DNA of 64,000 nucleotides from Poriferisodalis sp965208895 (lineage in GTDB: Bacteria > Actinomycetota > Acidimicrobiia > Acidimicrobiales > Poriferisodalaceae). The notes below the pieces were generated by a model. It made no database searches. It was given only the letters and a program-made list of their open reading frames with translations, and was not told where the DNA came from. Shown here piece by piece: positions 14,343 to 23,600 of the stretch. The position numbers and the translations under genes were made by a program. The stretch covers positions 3,658,001 to 3,722,000 of the forward strand of contig NZ_OZ242363.1 of NCBI RefSeq assembly GCF_965208895.1, given 5' to 3'. Position 1 is the stretch's first letter; every line of letters begins with the position of its first letter.

Positions 14343-15047
14343 ATGCGCGGACTCAAGCGGCTTCGCATTGCGTCACCCGTTGTTCCCCGCTCTTGTTCGC
14401 TGCGCTCGCCGGTCGACCGCCGGGCCCCGGCCTCAGCCTCTGGGCCCCGACGACGGCCCCTGTTCGCCCGGGGGGTACGTCTGGCGGCCGCTGTGCTGGC
14501 ATTGGCGGGTATCGCCGCTTGCTCGGCGACCGTGATCGAGGTGGAGCCTGCGGCCGGCGGCCAAGGTGCGGCGGGCTCGCAAGTGCCGCTCGGCAATCCG
14601 GGCACGCTTGCCGCGCCCGGCACTGGCGGCACTGGCGAAGCCGGGCTGCTCGGGGTCGAGCCGCTCATCGCCTTCATGGATGCGTGCGTGGCAGACGCGG
14701 GGCTCGTCGGGCCGTGCCACTGCGCTGCGGACCGGATCGAGGGCGGCCTCACCTCTGTCGACCTTGAGGTGTTCGAGGACCGCATGGAAGGCGGCTTGGA
14801 ATTCTCTCCCGAACTGGCTGCCGCGCTGGTCGACTGCCGAACCGCAGGCCCGCCGCCCGGATGGTCCGACGCGCAGCAGCAGACCTATCTGGATGCGTGC
14901 TCTGCCGACTCGGACCGCCTGAGGGGCCTGTGCGCTTGCTCGCTGGCCCGCGCGCAAGACGTGGTGTCCGCCCACCGGCTGACGGAATTCCTGGCGAGCA
15001 ACGATGTTCGACCGGCCGTGGTCGACTTCATCAACCTCTGCCTCTAG
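14343..15047 (+). CDS. Putative lipoprotein with duplicated Cys-rich helical module
   Basis: Up to 234 residues. A lipobox-like LALAGIAAC follows a hydrophobic run, so the mature protein probably starts at that Cys. After a Gly/Pro-rich linker come two related modules of about 65 residues: FMDACVADAGLVGPCHCAAD and YLDACSADSDRLRGLCACSL, each with a C-x10-x11-CxC pattern. No family recognised. The start is uncertain: ATG 14343 is 4 bp after the UDG stop, but residues 11-33 are encoded by a dispersed intergenic repeat (14375-14442), so the real start may be a later codon. Probably co-transcribed with the UDG gene. Confidence 0.65.
   Translation: MRGLKRLRIASPVVPRSCSLRSPVDRRAPASASGPRRRPLFARGVRLAAAVLALAGIAACSATVIEVEPAAGGQGAAGSQVPLGNPGTLAAPGTGGTGEAGLLGVEPLIAFMDACVADAGLVGPCHCAADRIEGGLTSVDLEVFEDRMEGGLEFSPELAAALVDCRTAGPPPGWSDAQQQTYLDACSADSDRLRGLCACSLARAQDVVSAHRLTEFLASNDVRPAVVDFINLCL
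14375..14442 (-). repeat. Dispersed 75-bp repeat, diverged copy
   Basis: Resembles, in inverse orientation, the repeats at 16515, 32101, 60715 and 63820 (shared text: CCCGCTCTTGTTCGCTGCGC and CGGCCTCAGCCTC). It overlaps the N-terminal codons of the lipoprotein gene. Confidence 0.55.
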
Positions 15048-15210
15048 CCAAGGGTGGCCGAAAACCTTGGGTCTCATCAGACGACGACCGCCTAGCGTCG
15101 CGTTTGGGCCAGCCTCTCAGGCTCACCACCCATTGCGAGGTGTCTGCCGGAGCCTGCTGAGGCTGGCCTCTGCGAGTGATGCTATACGAACCTCGCTGCG
15201 GCCTTGGCAG

Positions 15211-16407
15211 CTATTTCTTGGTCGGTTCGGGCAGCAGAGCGGGCTTGTCCCACGCAAACTTCGGCCAGCGGGCGCGTGACTTCTCGCTGAGCTTGTGCAT
15301 GAGCGCTATCGCGCCCGGGTCATCGTCGCCAGGACGCCCAATCAGCGAGCCGTCGGCGAGCATCTTCATGATGATCTCACGGCCGATGTCGGTGCGGACG
15401 ATGGTGAGGGTCCAGTCGGGGTACTTGCCGATGCCGCCGGTGGAGATGTCGGCGTGCTCAGCGGCGAAGTCGGGGCAGTGGTTGCAGCCCTCGCGGGTCC
15501 AGGCGTGGCATTCCTTGAGATTGATCTCGTAGTAGCCGCCGTCATGGGTCCAGATCTGGAAGACGCCCTTGATGTTGGTCTTGCGGATGAGGTGGCGGTC
15601 GAGCCCGTACTTCTGCTCGAACAACTCCTCGAAGATCGCTTCGTCGAATGACTTCGAGCACAGCAGCCCGATGTTCAGCACGAAGCGGTTGCCGACCTTG
15701 CCCACCTTGCGGGACTTGGCAACCGGCACGATCGAGCTCTGGCAGCTCATGCCCACCAGAGCGATCTTCTGTGCGCCGGCCTCCATCGCCTCGTCATAGG
15801 CGAGCGTGTTGGCGGAATAGGTGTAACGGCTGCCGGCGCCGCGCAGCACGTCGTCACGGTTGAAGGCCACTCCCGGCGAGGCGGTCCACTGGTTGCCGTC
15901 GCCGTCACCGACGTAGGACGTCAGGGCGGCGTCGATGTAACCGTGGTCGAGAGCCCAGATGAGGATTGCCGAGACCAGTCCGCCGTCCTGGCCGATCTCG
16001 TGGACAAAGTCGTCCGAGGCCCTCGTCAGGATGATGTCCTTGAAGACGCCTGAGGGTTCCTCGCCAGTGCGGTGGCGCCCGAACATGAAGTCGTCGGCTT
16101 CGTCCTCCCATGTGCGGAAGCGGGGGCACGCACGGGTGCAGCTCGTGCAGCCCTTCTGGCCGTGGCCGCAGTCTTCGAGCCCCAGCTCCTCCTCGAGATG
16201 GAATGGAATGAAGCCGCCTTGGACGTGCTCATAGCCGATGACGTCGTGCGGGCAGGAGATCACGCAGCCCGCACAGCCGGTGCACAGCCCCGAAGTGATG
16301 ACCTCGTCGTAGAGCTCTTTCCACTGGAAGGTCCAGCGCTGCGGCGCGCCGTTGGACGCCGGGGGAGCTCCAGTCGTCGCCTCGGTCGTTGCGCCAGTCA
16401 TTGCCAT
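15211..16407 (-). CDS. FrhB/FdhB-type coenzyme F420 iron-sulfur protein
   Basis: A 398-residue protein related to the beta subunit of F420-reducing hydrogenase and F420-dependent dehydrogenases. The N-terminal ferredoxin-like part has LCTGCAGCVISCPHDVIGYE and a second cluster motif GCTSCTRACPRFR; the C-terminal FrhB domain contains EIGQDGGLVSAILIWALDHG and GMSCQSSIVPVAKSRK. Late CNHCPDFAAEHADISTGGIG supplies further ligands. Soluble, cytoplasmic; likely moves electrons between F420, FAD and Fe-S partners, with partner unknown. ATG 16407 is fixed by TAGTCT 6 nt upstream. It is divergent from the F420-type PPOX gene at 16640. Confidence 0.85.
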   Translation of the reverse strand: MAMTGATTEATTGAPPASNGAPQRWTFQWKELYDEVITSGLCTGCAGCVISCPHDVIGYEHVQGGFIPFHLEEELGLEDCGHGQKGCTSCTRACPRFRTWEDEADDFMFGRHRTGEEPSGVFKDIILTRASDDFVHEIGQDGGLVSAILIWALDHGYIDAALTSYVGDGDGNQWTASPGVAFNRDDVLRGAGSRYTYSANTLAYDEAMEAGAQKIALVGMSCQSSIVPVAKSRKVGKVGNRFVLNIGLLCSKSFDEAIFEELFEQKYGLDRHLIRKTNIKGVFQIWTHDGGYYEINLKECHAWTREGCNHCPDFAAEHADISTGGIGKYPDWTLTIVRTDIGREIIMKMLADGSLIGRPGDDDPGAIALMHKLSEKSRARWPKFAWDKPALLPEPTKK

Positions 16408-16413
16408 GGCCAA

Positions 16414-16419
16414 AGACTA
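16414..16419 (-). promoter_or_regulatory. Leaderless -10 box (TAGTCT)
   Basis: TAGTCT, exactly 6 nt before ATG 16407. Confidence 0.6.
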
Positions 16420-16514
16420 TGGCAGGTGTTTCGAAAGCGAACCGCGACGACCCCGTGGGGCGACACCGTCGGTGTGGGCGTCAGGAATGCTGAAACCGCT
16501 GCTCAGGACTCCGA

Positions 16515-16588
16515 GAGGCTGAGCCGCTAGGCGAAGCCGTGGCCCGAGCGGCCCGTGAGCGCAGCGAACAAGAGCGGAAGGCAACGGG
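16515..16588 (+). repeat. Dispersed 75-bp repeat
   Basis: Contains GAAGCCGTGGCCCGAGCGGC and AGCGAACAAGAGCGGAA. Other copies are at 32101-32166, 60715-60793, 63820-63896 (inverse) and 14375-14442 (inverse, diverged). It lies in the divergent intergenic region before the PPOX gene. Confidence 0.75.
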
Positions 16589-16625
16589 TTCGGCAGCGAG
16601 AGGGCGCACTAGTCCGCGCAGGCTC

Positions 16626-16631
16626 TAGGGT
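16626..16631 (+). promoter_or_regulatory. Leaderless -10 box (TAGGGT)
   Basis: TAGGGT lies 8 nt before GTG 16640; glpX has the same hexamer and spacing. Confidence 0.5.
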
Positions 16632-16639
16632 GGCCCGCC

Positions 16640-17056
16640 GTGACCGAGGCAGATCTGCTGACGCTGCTGGCCGAAGGACGGGTGGCGACCCTCGCGACAA
16701 TCCGGTCCGACGGGCGTGTCGACCTCGTGCCGTGTACCTATGCCTTCGAGGCCGACGTTGTGGTGACTGCGGTCGATCACAAGCCGAAGACGACCATGGA
16801 CCTCAAGCGGCTCGACAACGTTCGACGGTTCCCCGAGGTCACGATGCTCATCGAGCACTACGACGACACGAATTGGGAGCGCCTGTGGTGGGTGCGTCTG
16901 CGAGGGCGCGCCGCGGTGCACACCGAGGGTGCGCAGCACCGCCATGCGATCAAGCTGCTGTGCGAGCGCTACCCGCAGTACGCACAAGAGCCGCCGGTGG
17001 GCGCCGCCATCGTCATCCAGCGCACCGAGTTGACCGGCTGGTCCGCCGCCGACTGA
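16640..17056 (+). CDS. PPOX-class F420-dependent oxidoreductase (Rv0121-like)
   Basis: A 138-residue split-barrel flavin/deazaflavin-binding protein. The N-terminal MTEADLLTLLAEGRVATLAT and the pattern VDLVPCTYAFEADVVVTAVD-HKPKTT are typical of the actinobacterial TIGR03668/Rv0121 group, which binds F420. RFPEVTMLIEHYDDTNWERL and WWVRLRGRAAV complete the barrel, and the C-terminus ends VIVIQRTELTGWSAAD. Full length. Together with the neighbouring FrhB-like protein it indicates an F420-using cell. The substrate cannot be inferred. Confidence 0.88.
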   Translation: MTEADLLTLLAEGRVATLATIRSDGRVDLVPCTYAFEADVVVTAVDHKPKTTMDLKRLDNVRRFPEVTMLIEHYDDTNWERLWWVRLRGRAAVHTEGAQHRHAIKLLCERYPQYAQEPPVGAAIVIQRTELTGWSAAD

Positions 17057-17085
17057 GCGCCTCGGCCGGCATGGTGCCAGCGCAG

Positions 17086-17157
17086 CGCCCTCGGCAGGAT
17101 TCGAACCTGCGCACATGGCTCCGGAGGCCACTGCTCTATCCCCTGAGCTACGAGGGC
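17086..17157 (-). tRNA. tRNA-Arg (CCG)
   Basis: On the minus strand the acceptor arms GCCCTCG and CGAGGGC pair fully, the D arm is GCTC/GAGC, the anticodon stem GTGGC/GCCAT encloses the loop CTCCGGA (anticodon CCG), and the T arm is GCAGG-TTCGAAT-CCTGC. The anticodon reads CGG Arg codons. CCA is not encoded. The neighbouring gene is argS, on the other strand. Confidence 0.95.
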
Positions 17158-17389
17158 TGAAGGTCCAACCGGATTCGATGCCCGGACCCAACGCCCGGTC
17201 AAGCTACCGACCGCTCTTGCCCCCCGCTCTGGCTGCAGTTGATCGCCGGCGGTGAGGGCTCGGGGCTGGCCACCGCATCGAGTCGTCCCCGCTCCAGTCG
17301 CAGAGCAGGAGACTGTCGTACCGCTGGCGGGGCAGCCCCAGACTCAGGACTCGCCCACAATTGTCCCGAGAATCGGCACCCGGCAGGGA

Positions 17390-17423
17390 TAGGTTCGATT
17401 CGGTGACGGAGCGGCAGCGATGA
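17390..17423 (+). promoter_or_regulatory. -10 box and six-codon leader ORF before argS
   Basis: TAGGTT (17390-17395) lies 7 nt before GTG 17403, which opens a six-codon frame (VTERQR) whose TGA overlaps the argS ATG (ATGA). GGAG at 17407-17410 can also serve as the argS ribosome site. Two Arg codons in the mini-ORF would fit a link to arginyl-tRNA supply, but this is speculative. Confidence 0.35.
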
Positions 17424-19210
17424 GAGATGTGCTGGCAACGGCTATATCGGCGGCGCTAACGCGTCTGGGCGTCGACGCCGACCCGTCGCGCATCGGCCTC
17501 GAACGCCCGGCTCGCACCGACCACGGCGACTGGTCATCGAATGCCGCATTGGCGAACGCGAAGGGCGCAGGGCTGGCGCCGCGTGAGCTGGCACAGCGAC
17601 TCGCTTCGGAGCTCGACGACGCCGGCTTGCCGCATCTCGAACGGACCGAAGTGGCTGGACCGGGATTCGTGAACATGCACCTCGCGCCGACGTGGCTGCA
17701 CGATGTGCTCGGCGCGATCCTCCGAGAGGGAACCGACCAGTACGCACGCCTCGATGTCGGTCGCGGGCAGACTGTGAATCTCGAATTCGTGTCGGCCAAT
17801 CCCACCGGCCCGCTGCATGCCGGCGGCGGCCGATGGGGCGCATACGGCGACAGCCTGGCCCGCCTGTTCCGTCGCTGCGGTTATCGCACGTATACCGAGT
17901 ACTACGTCAACGACCGAGGCGCCCAGATGGAGCTGTTCGGACGTTCGCTCGCGGCGCGGTTGATCGGCGATGCGGTGCCTGAGAACGGCTATCACGGCCA
18001 GTACGTGGGTGAGTGGGCAGCCGAACTGGCCGTCGCCCTGCTTGATGAGCCGGCATGGCAGGCCTGGGTAACCCAGGGCGGACCCCACAGCGAACGGAGT
18101 TCGGAGGAGCGCCAGGCGGCGACGAGGGCTCTGCAAGAAACCGGATCGAACATTGTCGGATCTCCCGATGCAGGCACGGATCTGTTGTCGGAGCTGATGT
18201 CCCGCGGCGGCCTGGCTTACGCGTCATCGTGGGGACGCGAGCGGGCATTGCTCGACGTCCGCGAGTCACTGGACGCGATGAACGTCGGCTTCGACCATTG
18301 GCAGAGCGAAACTGCGCTCGTCGCAGACGGCGCCATGGAGCGCGCTGTCGAGCGCCTGCGTGAGGACGGCTGGTTGTACGAACGCGACGGCGCTCAATGG
18401 CTGCGCACCACTGAGTTCGGCGACGACAAAGACCGTGTGCTCTATCGCAGCGACGGCGAGCCCACGTACTTTGTGCCCGACATCGCGTACCACCACGCCA
18501 AGTTCAGCCGCGGTGGCCAACACATGGACCTCGTCATCGACGTGTTGGGCGCCGATCACCACGGCTACGTGCCGCGCATGGCGGCGGCGATGCAGATGCT
18601 GGGACACTCCGCTGAGTCCTATGAGGCCATCGTCGGGCAGAACGTGACCCTCATGCGCGATGGCCAGGTCATCGAGTTGTCCAAGCGCACCGGGACGATG
18701 GTCGAGGTGCGCGAGCTCATCGATGCCGTCGGGCCGGATGTGGCGCGCTTCGCCTTCCTGCTGCAATCGATCGACACACGTCAGACCATCGACATCGACC
18801 TGCTGTCAGCGCAGGCTTCAGAGAACCCCGTCTTCTACGTGCAGTACGCGCACGCTCGCATTGCTTCGGTGGCCCGGCGAGCCGAAGCCGACGGGGTCGC
18901 GCCGGTGCCGCCCGGGCGCACCGATCTCTCGCCGCTCGCCGGAGAACGCGAGCTGGCAGTCCTGCGAGCCCTCGAAGTGCTGCCCTCGGTGGTCGAGCTG
19001 GCGCTGCGCGAGCGCGCGCCGCACAAGGTGACGACATGGGTGCGCGACCTGGCCGCCGCCTTTCACGGCTTCTACCACGACTGCCCGATCCTGCACAGCG
19101 ACGTGCCCGAAGAGGTGCGCGATGCCCGGCTGTGCCTGACCGAGGGCACCCGCATCGGTTTGTCGATCGGCCTGGACCTGCTCGGCGTGGACGCGCCCGA
19201 GGCAATGTGA
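17420..19210 (+). CDS. argS: Arginine--tRNA ligase
   Basis: A 596-residue class I aminoacyl-tRNA synthetase that charges tRNA-Arg. The N-terminal additional domain (about 1-110) is followed by FVSANPTGPLHAGGGRWGAY (HIGH-type motif, about 123-140), the connecting KDRVLYRSDGEPTYFVPDIA and YHHAKFSRGG region, and IELSKRTGTMVEV (KMSKS equivalent, about 418). The C-terminal helical anticodon-binding domain begins near NPVFYVQYAHARIASV and ends in YHDCPIL and RIGLSIGLDLLGVDAPEAM. ATG 17420 has GGAG at good spacing. lysA follows 21 bp downstream. Confidence 0.96.
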   Translation: MRDVLATAISAALTRLGVDADPSRIGLERPARTDHGDWSSNAALANAKGAGLAPRELAQRLASELDDAGLPHLERTEVAGPGFVNMHLAPTWLHDVLGAILREGTDQYARLDVGRGQTVNLEFVSANPTGPLHAGGGRWGAYGDSLARLFRRCGYRTYTEYYVNDRGAQMELFGRSLAARLIGDAVPENGYHGQYVGEWAAELAVALLDEPAWQAWVTQGGPHSERSSEERQAATRALQETGSNIVGSPDAGTDLLSELMSRGGLAYASSWGRERALLDVRESLDAMNVGFDHWQSETALVADGAMERAVERLREDGWLYERDGAQWLRTTEFGDDKDRVLYRSDGEPTYFVPDIAYHHAKFSRGGQHMDLVIDVLGADHHGYVPRMAAAMQMLGHSAESYEAIVGQNVTLMRDGQVIELSKRTGTMVEVRELIDAVGPDVARFAFLLQSIDTRQTIDIDLLSAQASENPVFYVQYAHARIASVARRAEADGVAPVPPGRTDLSPLAGERELAVLRALEVLPSVVELALRERAPHKVTTWVRDLAAAFHGFYHDCPILHSDVPEEVRDARLCLTEGTRIGLSIGLDLLGVDAPEAM

Positions 19211-19231
19211 CCGGGGAACGACGGTGCTGTG

Positions 19232-20620
19232 ATGACTGCCGAACCAGAGGGTGCCGGAGCCGCTGAGTCCGAGGTGCCCGGCGACGATCCCAGCGGCCCG
19301 ATCCCGTTGCGGTTGCTACCCGATACCGCCGAGGTTTCCGATCACGGCCACCTGCGAATCGGCGACTGCGACCTGCTCGATCTTGCGGCCGAGTTCGGCA
19401 CGCCCCTGTTCGTGTACGACGAGGCGCATCTGCGCGCCCGCTGCCGTGAGGCCGTCGGGGCCTTCGACGGCGGAGCCGCCTACGCCGCCAAGGCCTTCCT
19501 GTGCGCCGCCATGGCCCGTCTGGCGCTCTCGGAGGGCATGGACATCGATGTAGCGAGCGGGGGCGAGCTGGCGACGGTGCTGCGGGCGTTCGACGACGAC
19601 GCGTCCGAAAACGTGGCGAGTCGAATCGTGCTTCACGGCAACAACAAGTCCACGGCGGAGCTCACGATCGCTCGAACTGCCGGAGTAGGGCGCATCGTGG
19701 TCGATTCCTTCGACGAACTGGACCGTCTCGACGAGTTGCACCGTGCTGACGGCATCGTGCCGAGGGTGCTGCTGCGGGTCACGCCGGGCGTGCGCGCGGA
19801 GACGCACGAGTACATCTCGACAGGTCAGGCCGACTCCAAGTTCGGCTTCGGCATCGACCAAGGCGTCGCGGTAGCCGCCACCGAGCGAGCGGCAGCGATG
19901 TCGTCGGTCGAGCTGGTGGGCATCCACTGTCACATCGGCAGTCAGGTATTTCGCGTGGAGAGCCTCGCCAAGGCGCTGGACGTTGTCGCCGAATTTGCGG
20001 CGCCGCTCTTCGGCAGCTCGTCGAACGCGGCCGGCCGTCTGGAGGAGCTGTCGATCGGCGGCGGCCTTGGCGTGGCGTATGTGGAATCCGAACGGGCGCC
20101 CACGATCGCCGAATGGGGAGCTACGCTGTCACGCAGGTGGGCTGAGCTCAGCCGACGACATGGCCTCACAGCGCGGCTTGCCGCCGAGCCTGGCCGGGCC
20201 ATCGCTGCCGCAGCCGCAGTGACGCTCTACGCGGTCGGAGCCGTCAAGGAAGTGCCGGGGGTCCGTACCTACGCGGCTGTGGACGGCGGCTACGGCGACA
20301 ACCCTCGTCCGATGCTCTATGGCAGCGACTACACGACGTTCATGCCAGGACGGGTCACCGAGCCCCGACCTGAGCGGGTGCGGCTCGTGGGCAAGCACTG
20401 TGAGTCGGGCGACGTGATCGTGCGTTCTGCCCCCATGCCGACGGGTTTGGCGGCGGGCGACTTGGTGGCGACGCCGGTGACGGGGGCCTATGGCTATTCG
20501 ATGGGCGCCCCCTACAACCGCATCGGCCGACCGGCTGTCGTGTTCGTCGCTGATGGCGATGCTCGCCTCGTGATCCGCCGCGAGACTGTCGACGACATGC
20601 TTGCCTTCGACGTTCTGTAG
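19232..20620 (+). CDS. lysA: Diaminopimelate decarboxylase
   Basis: A 462-residue fold-III PLP enzyme: the last step of lysine synthesis, meso-diaminopimelate to lysine. The PLP Lys is in AAYAAKAFLC (about residue 87); other signatures are ELVGIHCHIGSQVF, LSIGGGLGVAYVE (phosphate-binding Gly loop), RLAAEPGRAIAAAA, and the Cys/Asp of the second subunit's site in VGKHCESGDVI. The C-terminal half has AYGYSMGAPYNRIGRPAVV. An adjacent GTG (19229) is an equivalent start. The gene order argS-lysA-(thrB/hom/thrC) is common in actinobacteria and is extended here by hom and thrC downstream of an insertion. Confidence 0.96.
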   Translation: MTAEPEGAGAAESEVPGDDPSGPIPLRLLPDTAEVSDHGHLRIGDCDLLDLAAEFGTPLFVYDEAHLRARCREAVGAFDGGAAYAAKAFLCAAMARLALSEGMDIDVASGGELATVLRAFDDDASENVASRIVLHGNNKSTAELTIARTAGVGRIVVDSFDELDRLDELHRADGIVPRVLLRVTPGVRAETHEYISTGQADSKFGFGIDQGVAVAATERAAAMSSVELVGIHCHIGSQVFRVESLAKALDVVAEFAAPLFGSSSNAAGRLEELSIGGGLGVAYVESERAPTIAEWGATLSRRWAELSRRHGLTARLAAEPGRAIAAAAAVTLYAVGAVKEVPGVRTYAAVDGGYGDNPRPMLYGSDYTTFMPGRVTEPRPERVRLVGKHCESGDVIVRSAPMPTGLAAGDLVATPVTGAYGYSMGAPYNRIGRPAVVFVADGDARLVIRRETVDDMLAFDVL

Positions 20621-20677
20621 GCGCCGACTTGGCGGGCGTGATGCCACAGCGAAGTACTGTCTCGCACATCCGGCCAT

Positions 20678-23600
20678 GTGGGCCATTCATTCAGCAGGCT
20701 TAGTAAGGATCACGCCATCGTTCCCGCTGTCTTCGCATTCTTCGGCGCACTGATCGGTCTTGCCGCTGGTCCTGCCGGTATTCCGGTTGGCGCCGCAATC
20801 GGCTACTTGATCGGCCGCGATATCGGGTCTCGTGAGATGCGTTCTCGTCTGGACGCACTTGAGCGGACTGTCGACAACTTGCGTCGCTCGGCAGTACGCC
20901 GAAAGGAAAATGACGAGCCAGAGGCGGCTGCGGAACCCGTACCACCGTCTTCAGCGGCGCAACAGGTCCCGGTCGCGCCCCCTCGAATTCCCGACCGTCC
21001 ACCCGAGAGCGAGACCGAGCCAGACGCTGCGCCGGCATCTGAGCGCGAGCCAGGGCCCGAACCTGAGCCAGACGCTGCGCCGGCATCTGAGCGCGAGCCA
21101 GAGCCAGAGCCAGAGCCAGCACCGCAGAGCGCACCCGAATCGGACCTTGATCTTGATTCGGAACCAGTTCGCGAATTGCCCGGGACAGATCCGGTACCAG
21201 CCGAACCGACGCGTACGCCCCGCCCGGCACCGGCACCGCGTCCGACGCCCGCACCGGCATCTGCGACGAGCCCTGCTTCGGGGCCTGCCCCCGCGCCCCG
21301 GCCGGCGGTGCCTGCCACCCGACGGTTGCAGGCTCCTCGTCGACCGGCGAAACCGCCCGGGCCCACCTTGGCGGCGGTTGCCGTTGCCCGTGCGCGCACG
21401 TGGCTGCTGACGGGCAACTCGCCCGTGAAGATCGGGATCATTGTCTCGCTGATCGGGCTGGGATTCCTGCTGCGGGAAGCAGCGGTGCGCGGCTGGGTGG
21501 ATTTCACGATCGAGATTCGTCTGGCAGCGGCGACTGCGTTCGGGCTCGGTTTGCTGGCGTTCGGTTGGCTTCAGCGGACGAGTCGGCCGATCTACGGCCG
21601 CAGTCTGCAGGGCGGCGGGATCGCTGTCTTGTACCTGGTGACGCTCGCCGCGTATGCCTTGTACGACCTGGTGGCACCACTGGCGGCCCTGGCTGCGGTC
21701 GTGCTGATCACCGTTGCGGCCGGTGCGCTGGCCATGATCCAAGGCTCGCTGACGCTGGCGATGCTGGGGCTCATCGGCGGCTTCTCTGCGCCGCTGCTGG
21801 CGTTTGCATGGCCCCAGGATCACTTCGAGGTGTTCGGGTTCTACGCGGTGCTGGGCGTCGCCGTGGTCGCCGTGAGCAGGCTAAAAGCGTGGCCGACACT
21901 GGTGCTGTCGGGATACGGCTTCACATTCGTCGTGGCCGGGTTGTGGCTCTTTGCTCGCGAGGAGCACAGCGACTGGCTGCAACTGCAGCCGTTCGTGGCG
22001 TTCTTCGTGCTGCTGTACACCCTCGTGCCGCTGGTGTGGCCTCCGGTGCCGTCGTCTCGCGAAGAACCTGTCGGCTTCTCCGACGCATGGATCAATCCGT
22101 TGCTGTTCTGCACGCCGTTTGCAGGGCTGGCGATGCAGGCGCTGCTGGTCGGCCATTTGCGCTACGGCGTCGCGGTCAGCAGCGCGGTGCTTGCCGTCAT
22201 GCACGCCGCCTTCCACCAGCTGTCCCGCCGCTTGGGGAACACCTCCAAGCAGTTCGAAGTTGCCTATGCGGCGCTCGCCGTGGTGTTCTGCGCTACCGCC
22301 GTTCCGCTGTTCTTGGGCGCATCGGCCACTTCGGCCATCTGGGCGGTGCAAGGTGCGGTGCTCGTGTGGGCCAGCTCACGCTGGGGCTCGCGGCTGGCGC
22401 TGCTGGGCGGCGCTGTCCTGCAGGCCATCGCTGCTGTTGCGTACGGGGTGCGGATCACCACGGACTCCGTGGACTGGGACTCTCCTGCGGTCTTCGGTTT
22501 CTGGGCCGAGGCCACACCGGTCCTCAACGTGTACGCGCTCGGCGCGATCATGCTGGCTGCCTGCGGGCTTGCCAGCGCGGAGTCTTTGCGCCGCTCATCG
22601 CGCTTCGATCCCTGGCGCCTGTCGGTGCAAATCGCGGCGTTGGTGTGGGGTGCCGGTTGGTTCCTCTTCGCTGAGACTGCCGCTGTTTGGCTCCGATTCG
22701 GATTGCTGCCCACTGTCGGGTTGTGGGCAGTGCAGGGCGCTGCGGTGACGTGGATGGCGTCGAGACGCCGTTCGATGCCGGTTGCCGTGGTCGGCGTCGC
22801 CATGCAGGCAGTTGCTGCCGTCGCGGCTGTGTTCAAGCTGAGCGACGACGCTGCGGGCCTGTCGCCTGGCTCGTTCGAGTTCTGGGCGGACACGCTGCCG
22901 GTCGTCAACCAGTACTTCGCCATCACTGCGTTCTTGGCGGTGTGCGGGTTCGCGAGCGCCACGGCGATCTCCCGGTTCGTCGGTGACCGTGATGACGCCT
23001 GGCGCGCAGTCATGTACTCGGCGTTGGCGCTCGGCGGGGCCTGGTTGCTGTTCGCCGAGTCAGCGGAGATGTGGGTGCGGGCAGGGCCGTTTGCCGTGTC
23101 GACGCTGTGGACGGTCGAAGGAGCGGTGCTGGTGTGGCTCGCTGCGCGGCGTCGCATGGCCGTTGGCGATGTGCTCGGCACGCTGCTGCAGTTCGCTGCC
23201 GCGGGGGTCTATGCCGCTCGGTCGGTTGAGGACTACTTGGCCACTGAAGGTGCGGATCGCTCGTCTGCCCTGAGCTTCTGGGCAGACGAGACCACGGTGC
23301 TCAACCCGTACTTCGGCGTCGCCGTTCTGCTGGCCATCTGCGGAGTCGCCAGCGCGTTGATCGGCTACCGGTCATCCTCGGCACTCGGCGAACTTCGCGT
23401 CCCGTTGATGTGGCTGTCGCTGCTGTGGGGCGTCGGCTGGTGGCTGTACGCCGCCGCGGCGCAGATCTGGGTCGTGACCGATGACTACCGGCTGTGGGGG
23501 TTGTCGCTGCTGGTGTTCGGCACGCTGTCAGCGTTGGTGGCTGCTGGTCGGGCGCTGAGGTGGAACGAGTTGGAGTGGGCCGGCGTGCTGATGCTGCCCA

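Noticed and set aside
15048..15210. A gene or structured RNA between the lipoprotein and FrhB genes
   Set aside because: Only a weak CCAAGG/CCTTGG stem and scattered CAGCCTC repeats are visible; not enough to support a feature.
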